64,000 nucleotides of DNA from Ligustrum vulgare (taxonomy: Eukaryota; Streptophyta; Magnoliopsida; Lamiales; Oleaceae). The translations under genes were made by a program, and so were the position numbers. Every line of letters starts with the position of its first letter. Position 1 is the first letter of the stretch. Location: the NCBI GenBank assembly GCA_963555705.1, contig OY743172.1, forward strand, positions 20,831,446 to 20,895,445. Direction: 5' to 3'. This document shows, piece by piece, positions 32,432 to 43,963 of this stretch. The notes under the pieces are model-generated. The model searched no databases. It saw only the letters and a list, made by a program, of their open reading frames with translations, and was not told where the DNA came from.

Positions 32432-32439
32432 TTTATATA
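32432..32439 (-). promoter_or_regulatory. TATA box of the receptor-like protein gene
   Basis: TATATAAA on the minus strand, about 62 bp upstream of the start codon at 32370, leaving a leader of roughly 30 bases. Confidence 0.6.
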
Positions 32440-32629
32440 ACTACTAGGTGTGAAGTGGCAATGTGCAAAGAACACACTTGAAGTCAACAGGACAGGACAA
32501 TCACTGGTTGCTTTTGAAGAAGGGAATTCTTGTGTTGTACACCAAACAATTGTTTTGTTAAGGTTGGTCCCATTTACCGACTGGCCCGCCCGTTTTTCCT
32601 AATTCAAAGCCCATGGCAGCAAAGTTAGA

Positions 32630-32760
32630 CTCACTTTTCCGTGCATAAAAAAATATGGATTTGGATCATATCCCAATTAGTCAAGTTGATGCGAAATCCA
32701 TTTGATTATCACAAGTGTACATGTTTTTTATTGAATGATGAAAGATTCTCTTCATACCAT
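32630..32760. repeat. Segment duplicated at 42920-43045
   Basis: gtcaagttgatg.cgaaatcca and attgaatgatgaaagattctcttcat occur in the same order in both places. It lies upstream of the receptor gene, but no second receptor gene is seen near 43 kb. Confidence 0.75.
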
Positions 32761-33049
32761 TCTGTTTGGCAACCGGTTATAAACAATTGTTTTGAACAAC
32801 GGCTCCCACTTTTCAGTTAAAGCAAATTCACCCTTGACGGGTAATCTTTACACCCCGCGGAAGGGGTGTAGAGCAGAATTGATGTAAGAAAATTAGAATT
32901 TGCGTCTTTACTATCGATCGTTGATGATTTTGTTATCGATTTTAAGTCACGTGAATTTAACATCAACATGACAGTTTCGATACATGGATACAAAATCATG
33001 CTTCCAAAGGTTGAAGAATCAAAATCATACTTTAAAAGATTAAAACAAG

Positions 33050-33764
33050 AGTAATGGGAACAAAACGTTTAAACGTTTGATTTTTTACACAAAATGTCTC
33101 AATGTTTTCAGTTTCTTGCACAAGAAGTCCTTTATGTTAATTTAGACAAATGTCCACCATCAATTTGGGTTTTAAAAGTCGGCCTTTAAAACTTTTAAAG
33201 GGCATTTTAGTCCAAAATCAAGTACATGTTTCATTTCTTCGCTTTTAAACAAAAAACGTGGAAATTGAGAACCCCCCCCCCCTCCCCCCCCCCTCTTTTT
33301 ATTTTCTCTGCTTAATATGCACAGGCATGCATCTGTGCTTGAGCGAAATTTAAAAATATCGTTGGAATCTTAGAACATTTATGTAGTTGAGTTTGAATAA
33401 GAAGGAAATATGTTAATCTGGGGACTCAAGTTAATAAGTTGTGTGAAGAACATATACTGGGGGCCTTTTTGGTGGTGAAACTTGGTGTTGGGAATTCAAG
33501 ATCGAAGAGTTCTTGTGATTGTGGGTTCGAGTTTGTTGATTGAGTGAAACCGAGATTTGAACTAGGTTTTTCAAGGTTTTGGAACTTTTGTTATGGATTT
33601 TAGATTTTTTCATACTTGGGTTCTAAAGATTTTGTGTTTTTGAGGAATTTGGGGGGCTCATCAACTGTAAATTTCTCAGTTGAAGCTAAAAGATTAGGTT
33701 TTGTGGTGGATTTTGAGAAATATAACAAGATTGTGAGATTTGAGATAAATTGGATAATTTAGCT
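33050..33764. other. MULE-like fragment, poly-C tract and unassigned DNA
   Basis: 33090-33130 (acacaaaatgtctcaatg) resembles the MULE-like end at 21764. A run of 22 pyrimidines, 21 of them C, lies at 33272-33293. The rest shows no gene. Confidence 0.4.
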
Positions 33765-34660
33765 TATGTTTGGCAAATGTGTTTAAAAATATATTTTTTT
33801 ACAACATAATTCTCCAAACTATTTTTAAATCACATATGATGCTGTAAAAAATCCTAACATTGACGTGACAAAATCTGGAGTTGCTTGATCACTGGAAAAG
33901 ATGATTGAATTTGCCTTAAACGACCTGCAAAAAAGGCGAGGAGGATTCTCCCCACCGCCCCTCCGGTGTGAGAATTAGTATTCTGGGAAAAATAGAGAGA
34001 GAATGTAAAACTAGAAAAACCTAAAGAATAATGAATGAATATATGTGATCAAATAAGCTGTATTTATAGGGCTGAAAGGGCCCATAACCTTCTTTAGTTA
34101 AAGAAGGAGTCTCTTTGGTGAAAATTTACTTTTTAAGAAGAGTTCTAATGTTACTAGAATTTAACTCTCCCTTTTTTAGGAGGATTCCTCATTGGTTATG
34201 TTTTTCTGGGGCCCAAGAAAGTAGTCCATAAACAAAAAAGGCTTAGGGTCCTACTGGTATTGGGCCTCCAAGAATAACGAGGTCGGGATGGACCGACCTT
34301 AACATCTTAAAAAGGAACAGATGCAGATTAGGTCGGGATGACCCGACCTTTAGATATATAGCCCGGGCAGGTAAGTTTGCCCGGACACTATTGCCCGACC
34401 TTCAGATTGTTTTTGGTTAATGACTATAAAGAGATCGGGCACACAGGCCGGCCTTATGATCAAGATGGACCGGCCTGTGAAGTTCCAAACCCTTAACCCA
34501 TCCAAGTAGCTTGAAATCACACCGATCAACATACATTTTTTCTATTCACTTTTCAATCATATATTTTACCTCAAAAACATAAAATAAACATGTTTTTAAA
34601 CACAAAACTTTTAAAAAAGAGCTTTTTAGAAATTTTATTAGCTAAACATTGTAATTTATA
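33765..34660. mobile_element. MITE family 1 copy, split by a solo LTR
   Basis: Left half gtttggcaaatgtgtttaaaaatatatttttttac and right half tcatatattttacctcaaaaacataaaataaac join to the usual family 1 element when the LTR at 33837-34528 is removed. Confidence 0.65.
33837..34528 (-). mobile_element. Solo LTR (copy H) with perfect target duplication
   Basis: TGATGC...CGATCA on the plus strand, 692 bp, with a perfect 5-bp duplication ACATA (33832-33836, 34529-34533). A TATAAATA box on the minus strand (34068-34061) sets the orientation. Upstream of it lie inverted repeats AGGTCGG/CCGACCT (34280, 34330) and a GGCCGG/CCGGCC pair 24 bp apart (34446, 34470). Confidence 0.88.
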
Positions 34661-34694
34661 TTATACTTAAAAAACGAAAATATATTAACAAATA

Positions 34695-34975
34695 TGAAAT
34701 TAGTGTAGTGGTTGGGGTTTACCGTTTACGTATCTCCACCCACTCGGGTTTGATTCCTCCCACCTCCTTCCCATTACATAATTCTTTTTTTTTTTTAAAG
34801 TATCGTGTTCTAGGGTGGGACAGGTACATCCCGCCTCGGACAGCTCTACGGGCAAGGAACCCTCCCTGAACTCGCTGCCCGCACCATAGACCTGATTATT
34901 CGGGGGCGGGTCGCCCCTAATGGAATCAGGGCCACTGCAGGTCTCTGGTCTATCGAATTTTTTTCTCATCCCTAT
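34695..34975 (+). mobile_element. tRNA-derived SINE-like element
   Basis: Pol III box A-like TAGTGTAGTGG (34701-34711) and box B-like GGTTTGATTCC (34747-34757) stand 46 bp apart, followed by a T run and a GC-rich body (gggcgggtcgcccc). No target duplication was identified; the ends are approximate. Confidence 0.55.
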
Positions 34976-35036
34976 ATTTTTCGCTTAGACTTGAATCAAT
35001 TATTAACATTAATAATCAATAACTAATTAATTATAA

Positions 35037-35230
35037 ATAGAAATGACAAAAAACTCGACCTGCATTAAAACTGAGGGTACCCCAACAGTAATAAGGAGAA
35101 AAAATTAAAAAATTAAACGGGGTTGCAGGGTTACCCCGCCTCGACCGCTCGAGATTCGCCGGGTGTAGGATGGGTTTGGAATTACTTTTTTTGGCAGAGC
35201 ACTGCACGTGGATACTGGATCTGAAACCGC
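35037..35230. mobile_element. hAT-like fragment with CGGGTTACCCCGC words
   Basis: The start tagaaatgacaaaaaactcgacc resembles the left end at 55691 (tagagatggcaaaaaaacc), and the body repeats GGGTTACCCCGC-like words. The right end is not clear. Confidence 0.35.
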
Positions 35231-35480
35231 ACAGTTGCCCTGACTAATTATAAGAAGGAGCATATGGATAGAAAGATAGAGTCCCATTTTTTTCCGTCAA
35301 CTTCTAAAGTTAATATTGTTGACAAATATTGTAGTGTCCAACCAATCCACTTATTTTCACATTGGCGACATTTAGAGTGTGCGAGTGGTCTGATCGCACG
35401 AGGCATCAATTATGGGGGCACAATTTTTAATTTTCTTGTTTTTTTATAGGATAGTTGAGGGAAGAATCCGTTGTAGGGGC

Positions 35481-36203
35481 TAGGGATGGACAAAAAAATT
35501 GAAATCGAGAGAATCGAACTGAAACCAAACCGAAAAATCGAAACCGATCAGTTCTTTAGAAAAAATGAGAATCGAAATTGAAAAATGGAGAACCGAAAAA
35601 TCGATCGGTTCCTATTTGAAAATCGAAAATCGAACATTCTTAATTTAAATTAAGCCCACATAAAATTTTATGTATTGCTTTACATGATAATTGTTGAATT
35701 TTTTAACAAAAGAACAGAACAAAGAACCTAAAAATAACCGAACACAATCGAATGGTATGTATCTTAACATTTCATTCACTAATAATTTATACAACGTTTA
35801 CTACCATTCACTCTTAAATTTTTTCTTGTAGAAGGAGTTGATAACGTAAAGAACTCGTGACATTTGATGTTTTAAAAACTTTATTGATGTATTTTGAATA
35901 TATATTTCAATTTAAATTTTGTTCCTTAATTATTTGATTGTTTCTTTTCCATCAATTTGGAGCTGAAGTTTAATAAGTCTTATTGATATGTTTTGGATGT
36001 TCTATTTGATTCTATTTAGCTTTGATTTTTGCAAATAATTAGATATTTTTTGTGTTTGCATTAATTTTGATTTTTTTTAATAGGAACCGAACAAGAATAA
36101 AAAACTAACCGATAATCGAACTGAAATCAAAATTGTTCGATTCTTGTTATTAAATGAACCGAATCGAAAATAATAGAATCGAACCAACAAACGTCCACCT
36201 TTA
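35481..36203. mobile_element. Non-autonomous hAT-like element, word AATCGAA/AACCGAA
   Basis: Ends TAGGGATGGAC and (reverse complement) TAAAGGTGGAC match at 8 of 11 positions. Flanks GTAGGGGC and ATAGGGGC form an 8-bp target duplication with one mismatch. Both subterminal regions are filled with aatcgaa, aaccgaa and gaaatcg words. No transposase. Confidence 0.75.
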
Positions 36204-36269
36204 ATAGGGGCACTTAAATGAAATGGATATAATTTTAAATTGTCGTATAAGAGCGTCTAAAAGCTCAGA

Positions 36270-37000
36270 CCGCCCCTTTATTTATGTATAATTGTGGATT
36301 GGATTGCCTAAGAATTTAAAATATCTTCAAGAATAATAATTAAAAAATTTAACAAGTTGAGTCACTATTGGATAAAGTTTTTAGGCTGAACCTGTGGGCT
36401 GTAGCCTGTAGGGTAGTGTGTCCGTTATAGACTTATTGTCGTCGCACGTATAGAGCCAAATATGCAAGACGACTTTGGGTGAATGAATATCACCAAAAAA
36501 GCGGATGAAAGCACAAATTGACATTATTTTATTGATTCTCATAAAATAACGCGTTAAATTGGGACCATTTTACACGGTTTCTATTTTTATTTTTTTTTTG
36601 TCGCACTTTCTTTTACTATTTTTAGATAAGAAAAATCCACTCGTACAGGGTGCCTGAGTTCTTTAGATAGTATAAACAAAGTTTATAAATAATATATTTT
36701 TTTAAAATTGTTTTTTAATCACGTATATTTTTGAAACTATTTTTCACACACACGTTTTACATTGAAAAACTCAAAGTTTTTTATCTATAAACAAAAATAA
36801 ACTTCCAAACTGAGGATTTATTAAAATTAATAAATTTTGAAAAAATTAATGAAATACATAATAGAAAAGTTATAAAGATTGTAAATCATATGTAATTGAA
36901 AATGAAATTTAAAGAGACTAAAATTTAAAAACTGAGGATCAAATAGAGTTTTAAGAGCATTTCCAATGTTGATGTAAAATAGAAATTTAGATCTCCAAAG
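36270..37000. repeat. Segmental duplication, copy 1 (pairs with 48100-50660)
   Basis: Shared landmarks in order: gctaagaatttaaaatat, caccaaaaaagcggatgaaagca, aacgcgttaaattggga, tttcttttactatttttagata, aaaagttataaagattgtaaatcatatgtaattg. In copy 2 three elements have inserted between them. A MITE family 1-like stretch lies at 36660-36810. Confidence 0.8.
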
Positions 37001-37328
37001 TGATCTAAAACATCTCCAATGGAGATGTGCAAAGGAAGTAAATATTGCATTTTTCGATAGAAAATGTAAGAAAAGATGAAAAAGGTAAGTAAACTATGGA
37101 TTTAGATCTTCTCATTGGAGCATAATTTGAATTTATATCAACCGATAAATAAATGAGGACGCAAAAGTAATTTTGAAGATATTATATTACGTTCAATTTT
37201 GAACCACCCAATTGTATACACCATTTAAGATGCTTTAATAAAATTTCACCTCATAAGTAGGAAATAAAAAATATATCTGTTTTAATTATATCATCCGCAC
37301 TTCAAACTTCTTTCTCCTTTTCAGGAAA

Positions 37329-37329
<1 letters not shown>

Positions 37330-37388
<59 letters not shown>
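37330..37388. repeat. (AAT)n microsatellite
   Basis: About 19 AAT units. Confidence 0.95.
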
Positions 37389-38399
37389 CCAATCAAACCA
37401 TGATTATCACATAATGCTTTTCTATTTGTTTTTCTTTCAAGTGGTGTTACTTGTACAAACAAGTTGTACTAACTAGTGTACAAACACCCAAGAAATCGCG
37501 AGATACCACGATAATAATTTCATAAGGTCAAATTATCACAATATTTTGGAAAATTGTAAAATTAAAAGAAGTTAGATTCGTCGCTTCCTCACTAAGATTT
37601 GCTTCCACACTCGTTTCCACAGCTTTCCCAAATTCAGTTTGTCAGTCACCACCACAAAGGGAATACGTCACATGCATTAGTCGACAATAACGATATGATC
37701 CGAGTTTCCTCCTTCTTCACCTTATGAGTTATGACAGTCCGTTTTCTCAATTCTTTTCTCCTTCTTCAAACGATAACAGGAAAATTACATTTGACAGCTC
37801 CCTCACTTAGTCAACGACAAAGCTTGCACATCGAGCGTCAGCTACCACGACTGTCTACGTCACCTACAGCTTCAGTCCTCATTTTTCGACACATTACATA
37901 CCATATAACTAAATATTGTAATGTAATCATGCAATATTAAATCGTAATCTGAAGAGGAATTACATTTCATCATACAAATTGTAATACTCAGTAATTAAAT
38001 ATTACAGAGTACATTACATGAGTATCTTGTTCATGTTTTCAAGTCTGCCAAAACAAGTGCCCCTAAACATTTTTGGAATGTATTTAGCTTCTTGTTGAAG
38101 TTGGATATCACGTCGTCTGTGATGTCCATGACAATACTTGTGTGAGAACAGAGTAATGCTCAAAACATCGTCGACATGAATGCCAAGCCCTTCTATCTGG
38201 AACACTGGGTCTTCCTTGACATGTAAAACACATGATGGATATTAAAGTATTTCACTACATCATAAATATAAGCCCTCATTTGATACTCGAAAATGGATTT
38301 TGAATGTGATTTTTGGGAGAACTGTGGTTAAAAGAAAGGAATTCTTTTTTTATTTATGTGTAAAATTATTATATTGGGCAAAGTGAAAATGAGTTATTG
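37389..38399. other. Unassigned intergenic DNA
   Basis: A slightly less AT-rich stretch at 37560-37880, with no ORF, RNA gene or element boundary that I can support. Confidence 0.5.
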
Positions 38400-38765
38400 A
38401 AATAATGAGGCTCAAACAAGGGATAATTTGAAGTTTCATTTTTATATGACCCAAGTGTTCAATCTTCACTCGACTAATCCTAAAGGAGGGCAATCTTCCC
38501 CCACTGATTTGTCCTCTGGATAAATTTGAATGCGGATACAACTTATGCATACTTAGAGTAGACATTCCGACACTGATTCTCCTCTGACCCCCATTTATGT
38601 CGTGTGGATGAGGCTTTCGAAAGGGTGACAAGGCGTACCAAACTCTACCTCTATGTAAACACTTGTCTTTCAATATTTAAATGTCATCTTCCAAAAGTCA
38701 AGATTAGAATATTCGATCCTCTAATTTAAACTCCTTCTGCTTTACCACTGCACTATGCCCGTGTA
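38400..38765 (-). mobile_element. tRNA-derived SINE-like element
   Basis: On the minus strand box A-like TAGTGCAGTGG (38755-38745) is followed 35 bp later by box B-like GGATCGAATATTC. The body reads on through a moderately GC-rich stretch to about 38400. No target duplication found. Confidence 0.5.
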
Positions 38766-39149
38766 CAAGTCAACCGTCAATTTGAAACTTTTTACGAAAA
38801 ACAACCTAGTTAGAATATATTCAAGCTAGTGATCCCAGTTGGCTTTTTTAATTGTTTCATCTTAAATAATGTGTATTTCATGTTAAGTTAGCAGCTCAAT
38901 TTACAAGCTTGATTCAATGGGGAAGGAAATGTATGCATACTTCATCCCTGGATAAAGATTATGAACATTATACATGAAGCTTCAGCAAGAGCTCCACAAC
39001 ACAAAAAAAAGGCAAATTTGTGGGGAATGTAAAGCATGTAATATCATTTGTAACGAGCCAACTTCCATGGTACCTATGTAGAGTTTCTGTAGGAAAAACC
39101 TTGTGTAGTTGGTTTGATGGTCATCACAAGTGGTCTTATATTTTTGTTC

Positions 39150-39693
39150 TATTTGAATCTTCTTTTCGTTGTTGACCCTAAAACCGCGCGATCGCGTGGT
39201 TTCAACCCTAGCGATCGCGTGCTTGACCCTAAAACTCTCGAGTTATAATTTCGCACCATCTCGCGATTGTGTGGCACGTATCCAGCGATCGCGACTTCCA
39301 TCTTTTCTCGGCTGTGTAAGTTGGTCCCTGACTTTTAATTGCACCTTCAATCCTCAACTTCCAATTATTGCAATTTAGTCCCCGGACTTCATCTTCTTCT
39401 CGATTTGCTCATTTTAGCTATTAAATCCTTTAATTAGGTATTCCAACTCCTGATTTAATCACTTTGGCACCAAGCATGTTTCCCGGTTGTTGTCACAAAC
39501 TCCTCACTTGTCCAATTTAGCTCCAATTAACATCCAATTGTGTCATTTTTCCATTAATTGTTTTATTCTTTGCTTTTTGGGATATTTTCTACAAAGTAAA
39601 CAAATAAACATAAATTAAATAGCATATGTCCTAAAACGACAATAATTTCTTCTAATTTAGACATACAAATAAGCGTATAAAATACACTTATCA
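39150..39693 (-). repeat. Partial LTR of the second Athila fragment
   Basis: It starts TGATAAGTGTATTTTATACGC after GTTTGTGGGTATT. The first LTR starts TGATAAGTGCTATATTAATG. It holds cluster E and loses homology near 39150. Confidence 0.7.
39184..39293 (-). promoter_or_regulatory. Paired-palindrome cluster E (GCGATCGC word)
   Basis: GATC centres at 39190/39213 and 39265/39287 (one site mutated to GATT): spacing 23 and 22 bp, pairs 75 bp apart. The longest arm is CGCGCGATCGCG. Confidence 0.8.
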
Positions 39694-39734
39694 AATACCC
39701 ACAAACTAGAACTATTGTTCATCCTCGAACAATG
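39694..39734 (-). other. Terminal polypurine module of the second Athila fragment
   Basis: Minus strand CATTG-TTCGAGGATGAA-CAATA then AGTTTGTGGGTATT before the LTR start; the first copy has the same module with GTGTGGGGGAATT. Confidence 0.65.
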
Positions 39735-41130
39735 TAAACTAAACTAAAAAAATCAAAGAAATAAGAGAACAAATATTTTTGTTGTGTCAACATGTTTACC
39801 ATATGCCTCCATAGTCCAAACAAATTTAAGCTTTAAGCAAGTGTCATGAACAACAATGCAAAATAATTTCTAGTTATATCCTGCCAGAGTCTCAAGTGTG
39901 TGTGTGAATAGCCAATGTCAAAAGCATACTTATGCAAAAGATGTGCTCAACACTGTGTGGCTCATTATGCTTAATCCATCCAGAATCCCATGTGGTCAAT
40001 CTAAGAATTCTAATAAAATTCCTTTCAATGCTCATGGATGATCACCACTTTCTGCTTTTCTCTCACATCCCAGGTTTTTAACTATGTGGGATCTCAACAT
40101 TTTTCATTGCTTTTTCCACACAAGGCAGTCAGAATCAGAAATATGCTTGCATGACAAATCAAAGGAAAGCAAACCCCAATTCTACAACCTCAACCACCAC
40201 AGCTCAGTCAACAAGGCTTATACCATGCAATTTTTTTTTTATGGACGACTTTTTCTTTTAATGTCCCTATCTTTTACCATCTTTGTGCAAAACTTTTCAT
40301 ACTGGCTTTCTATATGACCCTTGTAGCTGGCTTTCAGATCGGCAACTCCCAAACCAGTTGGCTTTAGGGTACCAGGTTCAAAGAACCCCTCAGACGTACT
40401 TGCCCGAGTCATAAAAGCTTAAACAGAAAAGTTAAAGATATTATAATGTCTTATGTGTAAGTCCACTCTCCATACTTGCTTTCTAATTGACCCCTGTAGC
40501 AAGCTTTCAGATCGATGACTCCCAAGCCAGTTGGCTTTAGGGAACCATGTTTGAAGGACCCCTCGGACTTACTTACTCGAGTCAAAAAGGCATTTGAAGA
40601 GCAGAATAAGACCTTCAGCATTTTTTTATTTTTATACTGGAAATGGTTTATACTAGTTGACCAAACTGTAATGACTAAAGTGCAAAACTAAGAACCACAG
40701 ACCTCCAACCCATCAATGCACACAAATTCCAACCATTCTACCCCCAAGTTTGCCTTTTAGCATAATTGGTTCTAATTTAGGGATGAGATGTCTAATGATC
40801 TAAGTTCAGGGATTTTCAAGTCGTTCCTAAGTTCAAATTGCATAAAAATTTGCCCCACATGTATTAAACAAAATCCTTCACACAAGCAATTATCCAACGC
40901 TGGCTATGTGCGCAATAAATATGAAATCTAGCATAACTTAGTTCAACAAGTTCATGCTTTCATGTTGTCCAATTTTCAAGCATAAGCACACATTGATTCA
41001 TACTATATCCTAGGCAATATACATGTCAACACAGTTTTCAAATCTTTTTTTCTGAATCCCAATAAAATCGAATGGAAGTATAGAATGGATATCATGAATA
41101 TGGAAGCAATTTTCATGAGTGAGATTTTCC

Positions 41131-41165
41131 ACCCCCAAATTAGAAAGAAACATTGTCCTCAATGT
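41131..41165 (-). other. Internal polypurine-tract-like module of the second Athila fragment
   Basis: Minus strand ACATTG-AGGA-CAATGT then ATTTGGGGGTGG, the counterpart of 6941-6977 in the first copy. Confidence 0.55.
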
Positions 41166-42028
41166 TTGTCAAAAAGATCTAAAAAATGTAATACAAGACA
41201 AAAAAAAGAGAACGAGAACTTCCCAGGTGAAATGTAGATGCTTTGTTGCCTTAATGCTTCCATATTGCATTTGAATGAATAAGACCATTTTCTTGCTTTT
41301 CCCGACTTAGTTTGAGGTGTCTTGATTGATGTTTACCTTGCAAATAAGAGATAAGTAACATTAGAAGTCATAAACATCAATAAGAAATAATGGACGTTCA
41401 GTACCACACCCCCAAACTAAAGTTAAAGCAAAATTTTGAATTTTCAAAATTGGTCGACCATACACATTCAAGCCTTGACATCGCCTAGAAAAATATAAAT
41501 TTTCCTGAGCCATCTTTTGATACGTTAAAGTTCACAGCATGATCGACAATATATTAAAAATTCAGCTCATTTGAAGGTCAATATGGTCATGAAACAATGT
41601 GGAGAAGTAGGTGATGTGAGACAGTTTCTGGGTGCAATGGCCTGCAGTGGCCTTACAATGGGACTGCCTTGATGCAATGTTGGTTTTCATGATTTTCATG
41701 CAATGTAGTGAACTAATTCTAGAACTAAATACACACAATCAATGATGAACATGTCATGAAGATAAATGCCAGAATGAATTTCTAAAATTAGCACAAGAAC
41801 ATCTTTCTGGCATTTCATCAAACACTTAACGGGCATTGCAAAAATCAATGGAAATGCATAGGGCTGGAGGCATGAATGAACCCAAAATCTTTGTCTACTA
41901 AACCACAAATCACAATTTCCAACCACTAACCTAAGCCCATTCTTCACCATTCACAATTTCAAAATCCAAGAACTCAAAGAAAATTTCAAAATTTTGAGTA
42001 AACATGGATTTAAGTGAAGAATTTCATA

Positions 42029-42150
42029 CCTTTCATTGATTTAGATGTGGAAATAGCAATGAATTTGGTGCAATGAAGTGTTGATTACATGCATGATAGA
42101 TGAAAGATCAACTTTTGAGTGATTTTGGGGAGATAAAACGAGTTTATAAT
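42029..42150 (-). promoter_or_regulatory. Internal TATA box, leader and donor site of the second Athila fragment
   Basis: TATAAACT on the minus strand near 42148 stands about 68 bp after cluster F; a 110-base leader then ends at AAAG/GTATGAAA (GT at 42030-42029). It mirrors 5038-5110 in the first copy. Confidence 0.5.
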
Positions 42151-42210
42151 GTTTAAAGTTGAAAGAATGAGGAAAAGAACTTAAACTGTCGAATTTGGTC
42201 CCAGTATAGC

Positions 42211-42322
42211 TACGCGATCGCCTGGCTGGAGTGCCAGCGATCGCGTGGTTCAAGGTTTAAAAATCTGTTGATTTTTTTAATGCAAATTCGCGATCGCTTG
42301 GCCTCTTGGAATGCGATCGCGT
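42211..42322 (-). promoter_or_regulatory. Paired-palindrome cluster F (GCGATCGC word)
   Basis: GATC centres at 42216/42239 and 42292/42315, both 23 bp apart, pairs 76 bp apart. The first pair can also fold as one long stem with loop ctggagtg. Confidence 0.8.
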
Positions 42323-42654
42323 AAATCCGACAGTAATGAAATTTTTTTCCTATTTTGATTTTGAAAATCATGTGTATCCCCTAATCACTTCATGATCGAT
42401 GCAATGATTTTCCAAACATTAACTTCATGATCCAAACTAGTGCGTGTGTGAGTTTGGAATGACGATAAAACCCTAGCCTAATAAAAACATGCACAATCAA
42501 AAATATACCTAAATATGCAATAATAGACTATTATGCAAAAGTGTTCTTAACATGAAACATGCAAAACACTCAAACACATTTCCTACCATGCATATATCTA
42601 AAAGTTTAATACTAAAATAAATAATGAAAGAATAATAAGTAAAAGGGAAGAAAA

Positions 42655-42672
42655 GTTGGGTTGCCTCCCAAC
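42655..42672 (-). other. Hairpin GTTGGG-AGGCAA-CCCAAC
   Basis: Counterpart of 4651-4668 with the same loop and inner stem, but GTT/AAC in place of CTC/GAG at the stem base. Confidence 0.7.
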
Positions 42673-42919
42673 AAGAGCTCCGTTTTGAGTCCCGAGCCCG
42701 ACTTTTTATATTTCCAAATCATGGAGGCTTGAAATATGACTTCAAAGCCTTACACATCTTGCAATTACACAGCCTTGCAATTTAGCTTACGTGTCATAAT
42801 TCTTTTTTTTATTCATCACATCAACTTTTAAATCAACAATCGACAAACTTATAAATCATCTAATTATCAATTATATTATCAAATACATTGTACAAGTAGA
42901 AAAATTCATCGACTTATGG

Positions 42920-43045
42920 GCAGCAGTATTTTCTGTGCATTAAAAATGGACAATGGTCAAGTTGATGTACGAAATCCAATTCATTATCACGACTCACAAG
43001 TGTACAAGATTTTTATTGAATGATGAAAGATTCTCTTCATATCTA
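42920..43045. repeat. Segment duplicated from 32630-32760
   Basis: Same landmark phrases as 32630-32760, diverged by scattered substitutions and small gaps. Confidence 0.75.
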
Positions 43046-43429
43046 CATATAAGGTGATCATGTAATAATATTTTGTTGATTCATTCTTTTTTAAAATGAA
43101 AAATAAAAAAATAGTGCGCAAAAATTTTAACAAGTCAAAATTGTTAAATATCATTTATAAACAAAAATTTGTCAAACAACCTCCGTGTTCAATGGACATT
43201 GAAATCAGATTTTTAGTAAATTTTAATAAAAATTAATAAGATATGTCATAAGTGATTGAAAAGTTGTGAATTTAATTACATACGTGTTGAAATTTACTGT
43301 TAACTTTAATTTAAATTAAAATCTAAATTTTCATTTTCATTGAATAGGGGCTTAAAAATTCTGGACCCATATTCTCAATAAACATGCCCGGGTGCACCCC
43401 GTCAACTTCTGTCCAGTCTATTTCAAAGA

Positions 43430-43592
43430 ATTAGCGTTTGGGAAATATGTTTTTAAACATATTTTTTTCTACACAATTTCTCAAATCACTTTTTAATTAC
43501 ACATTTTTTCTTCCTATTTTTTAACCAAACATTTTACCGAAAAAACATAAAAAAATGTTTTTAAACAAAAAAACTTTTAACAAACAGAGGCG
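43430..43592. mobile_element. MITE family 1 copy
   Basis: From gcgtttgggaaatatgtttttaaac to tttaacaaacagaggcgcc, with the core ctcaaatcactttttaattacacat. Confidence 0.6.
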
Positions 43593-43963
43593 CCAAATTA
43601 GGGGTGAGCAAATAAATCGGCAAAACGCAAAATCGAACCAAATTGCAACAAATAGTTTGGTTTCAAATGTGAAATGGTTTGGTTTAGTTTGAAAAATTCC
43701 AAATCACGCACCTTAAACGGTTTGGTTTAAGTTTCAATTTTCAAAATCGCGGTTTCAAACCACCAACCCGCTAAAATTTAAAAAATTATAAAAATAAAAA
43801 ATAAATGCGAACTTTCAATTTTTTAAAAAAAAATACAGCAAAAAATTATAATATTCCACCGATGTAAGTATGAATAAACATGTGTATGAAAGAAAAAATA
43901 ACATTTTTTATGTAGTGATAAGTTGTCAAATGATTTAGTTGCTAGTCTTCCTAATAATGAAAT

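Larger units (their letters stand above)
39150..42715 (-). mobile_element. Second Athila-lineage fragment, 5'-truncated, no coding region
   Basis: On the minus strand it has, in the same order as the first Athila copy: the AGGCAA hairpin (42672-42655), palindrome cluster F, a TATA box and leader donor AAAG/GTATGAAA (42030), the internal CATTGAGGACAATG plus GGGGGTG module (41165-41131), the terminal polypurine module (39734-39694) and an LTR starting TGATAAGTG at 39693. Gag, pol and the accessory ORF are missing; the LTR breaks off near 39150. It belongs to a different subfamily, since its palindrome word is GCGATCGC. Confidence 0.8.

Noticed and set aside
34700..34969. Minus-strand ORF of 89 codons
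   Set aside because: It is antisense to a SINE-like element with pol III boxes; no independent support.
38350..38673. Minus-strand ORF of 107 codons
   Set aside because: It lies in the body of a SINE-like element and has no recognisable domain.
38745..38765. Genuine tRNA gene at the box A-like sequences (also 34701, 62830)
   Set aside because: Box A and box B are present, but no cloverleaf can be formed around them and the sequences continue as SINE bodies.
41696..41950. Possible accessory ORF remnant in the second Athila fragment
   Set aside because: Its 84 residues do not resemble the accessory ORF of the first copy; the internal polypurine module follows the leader too closely for the ORF to be present.
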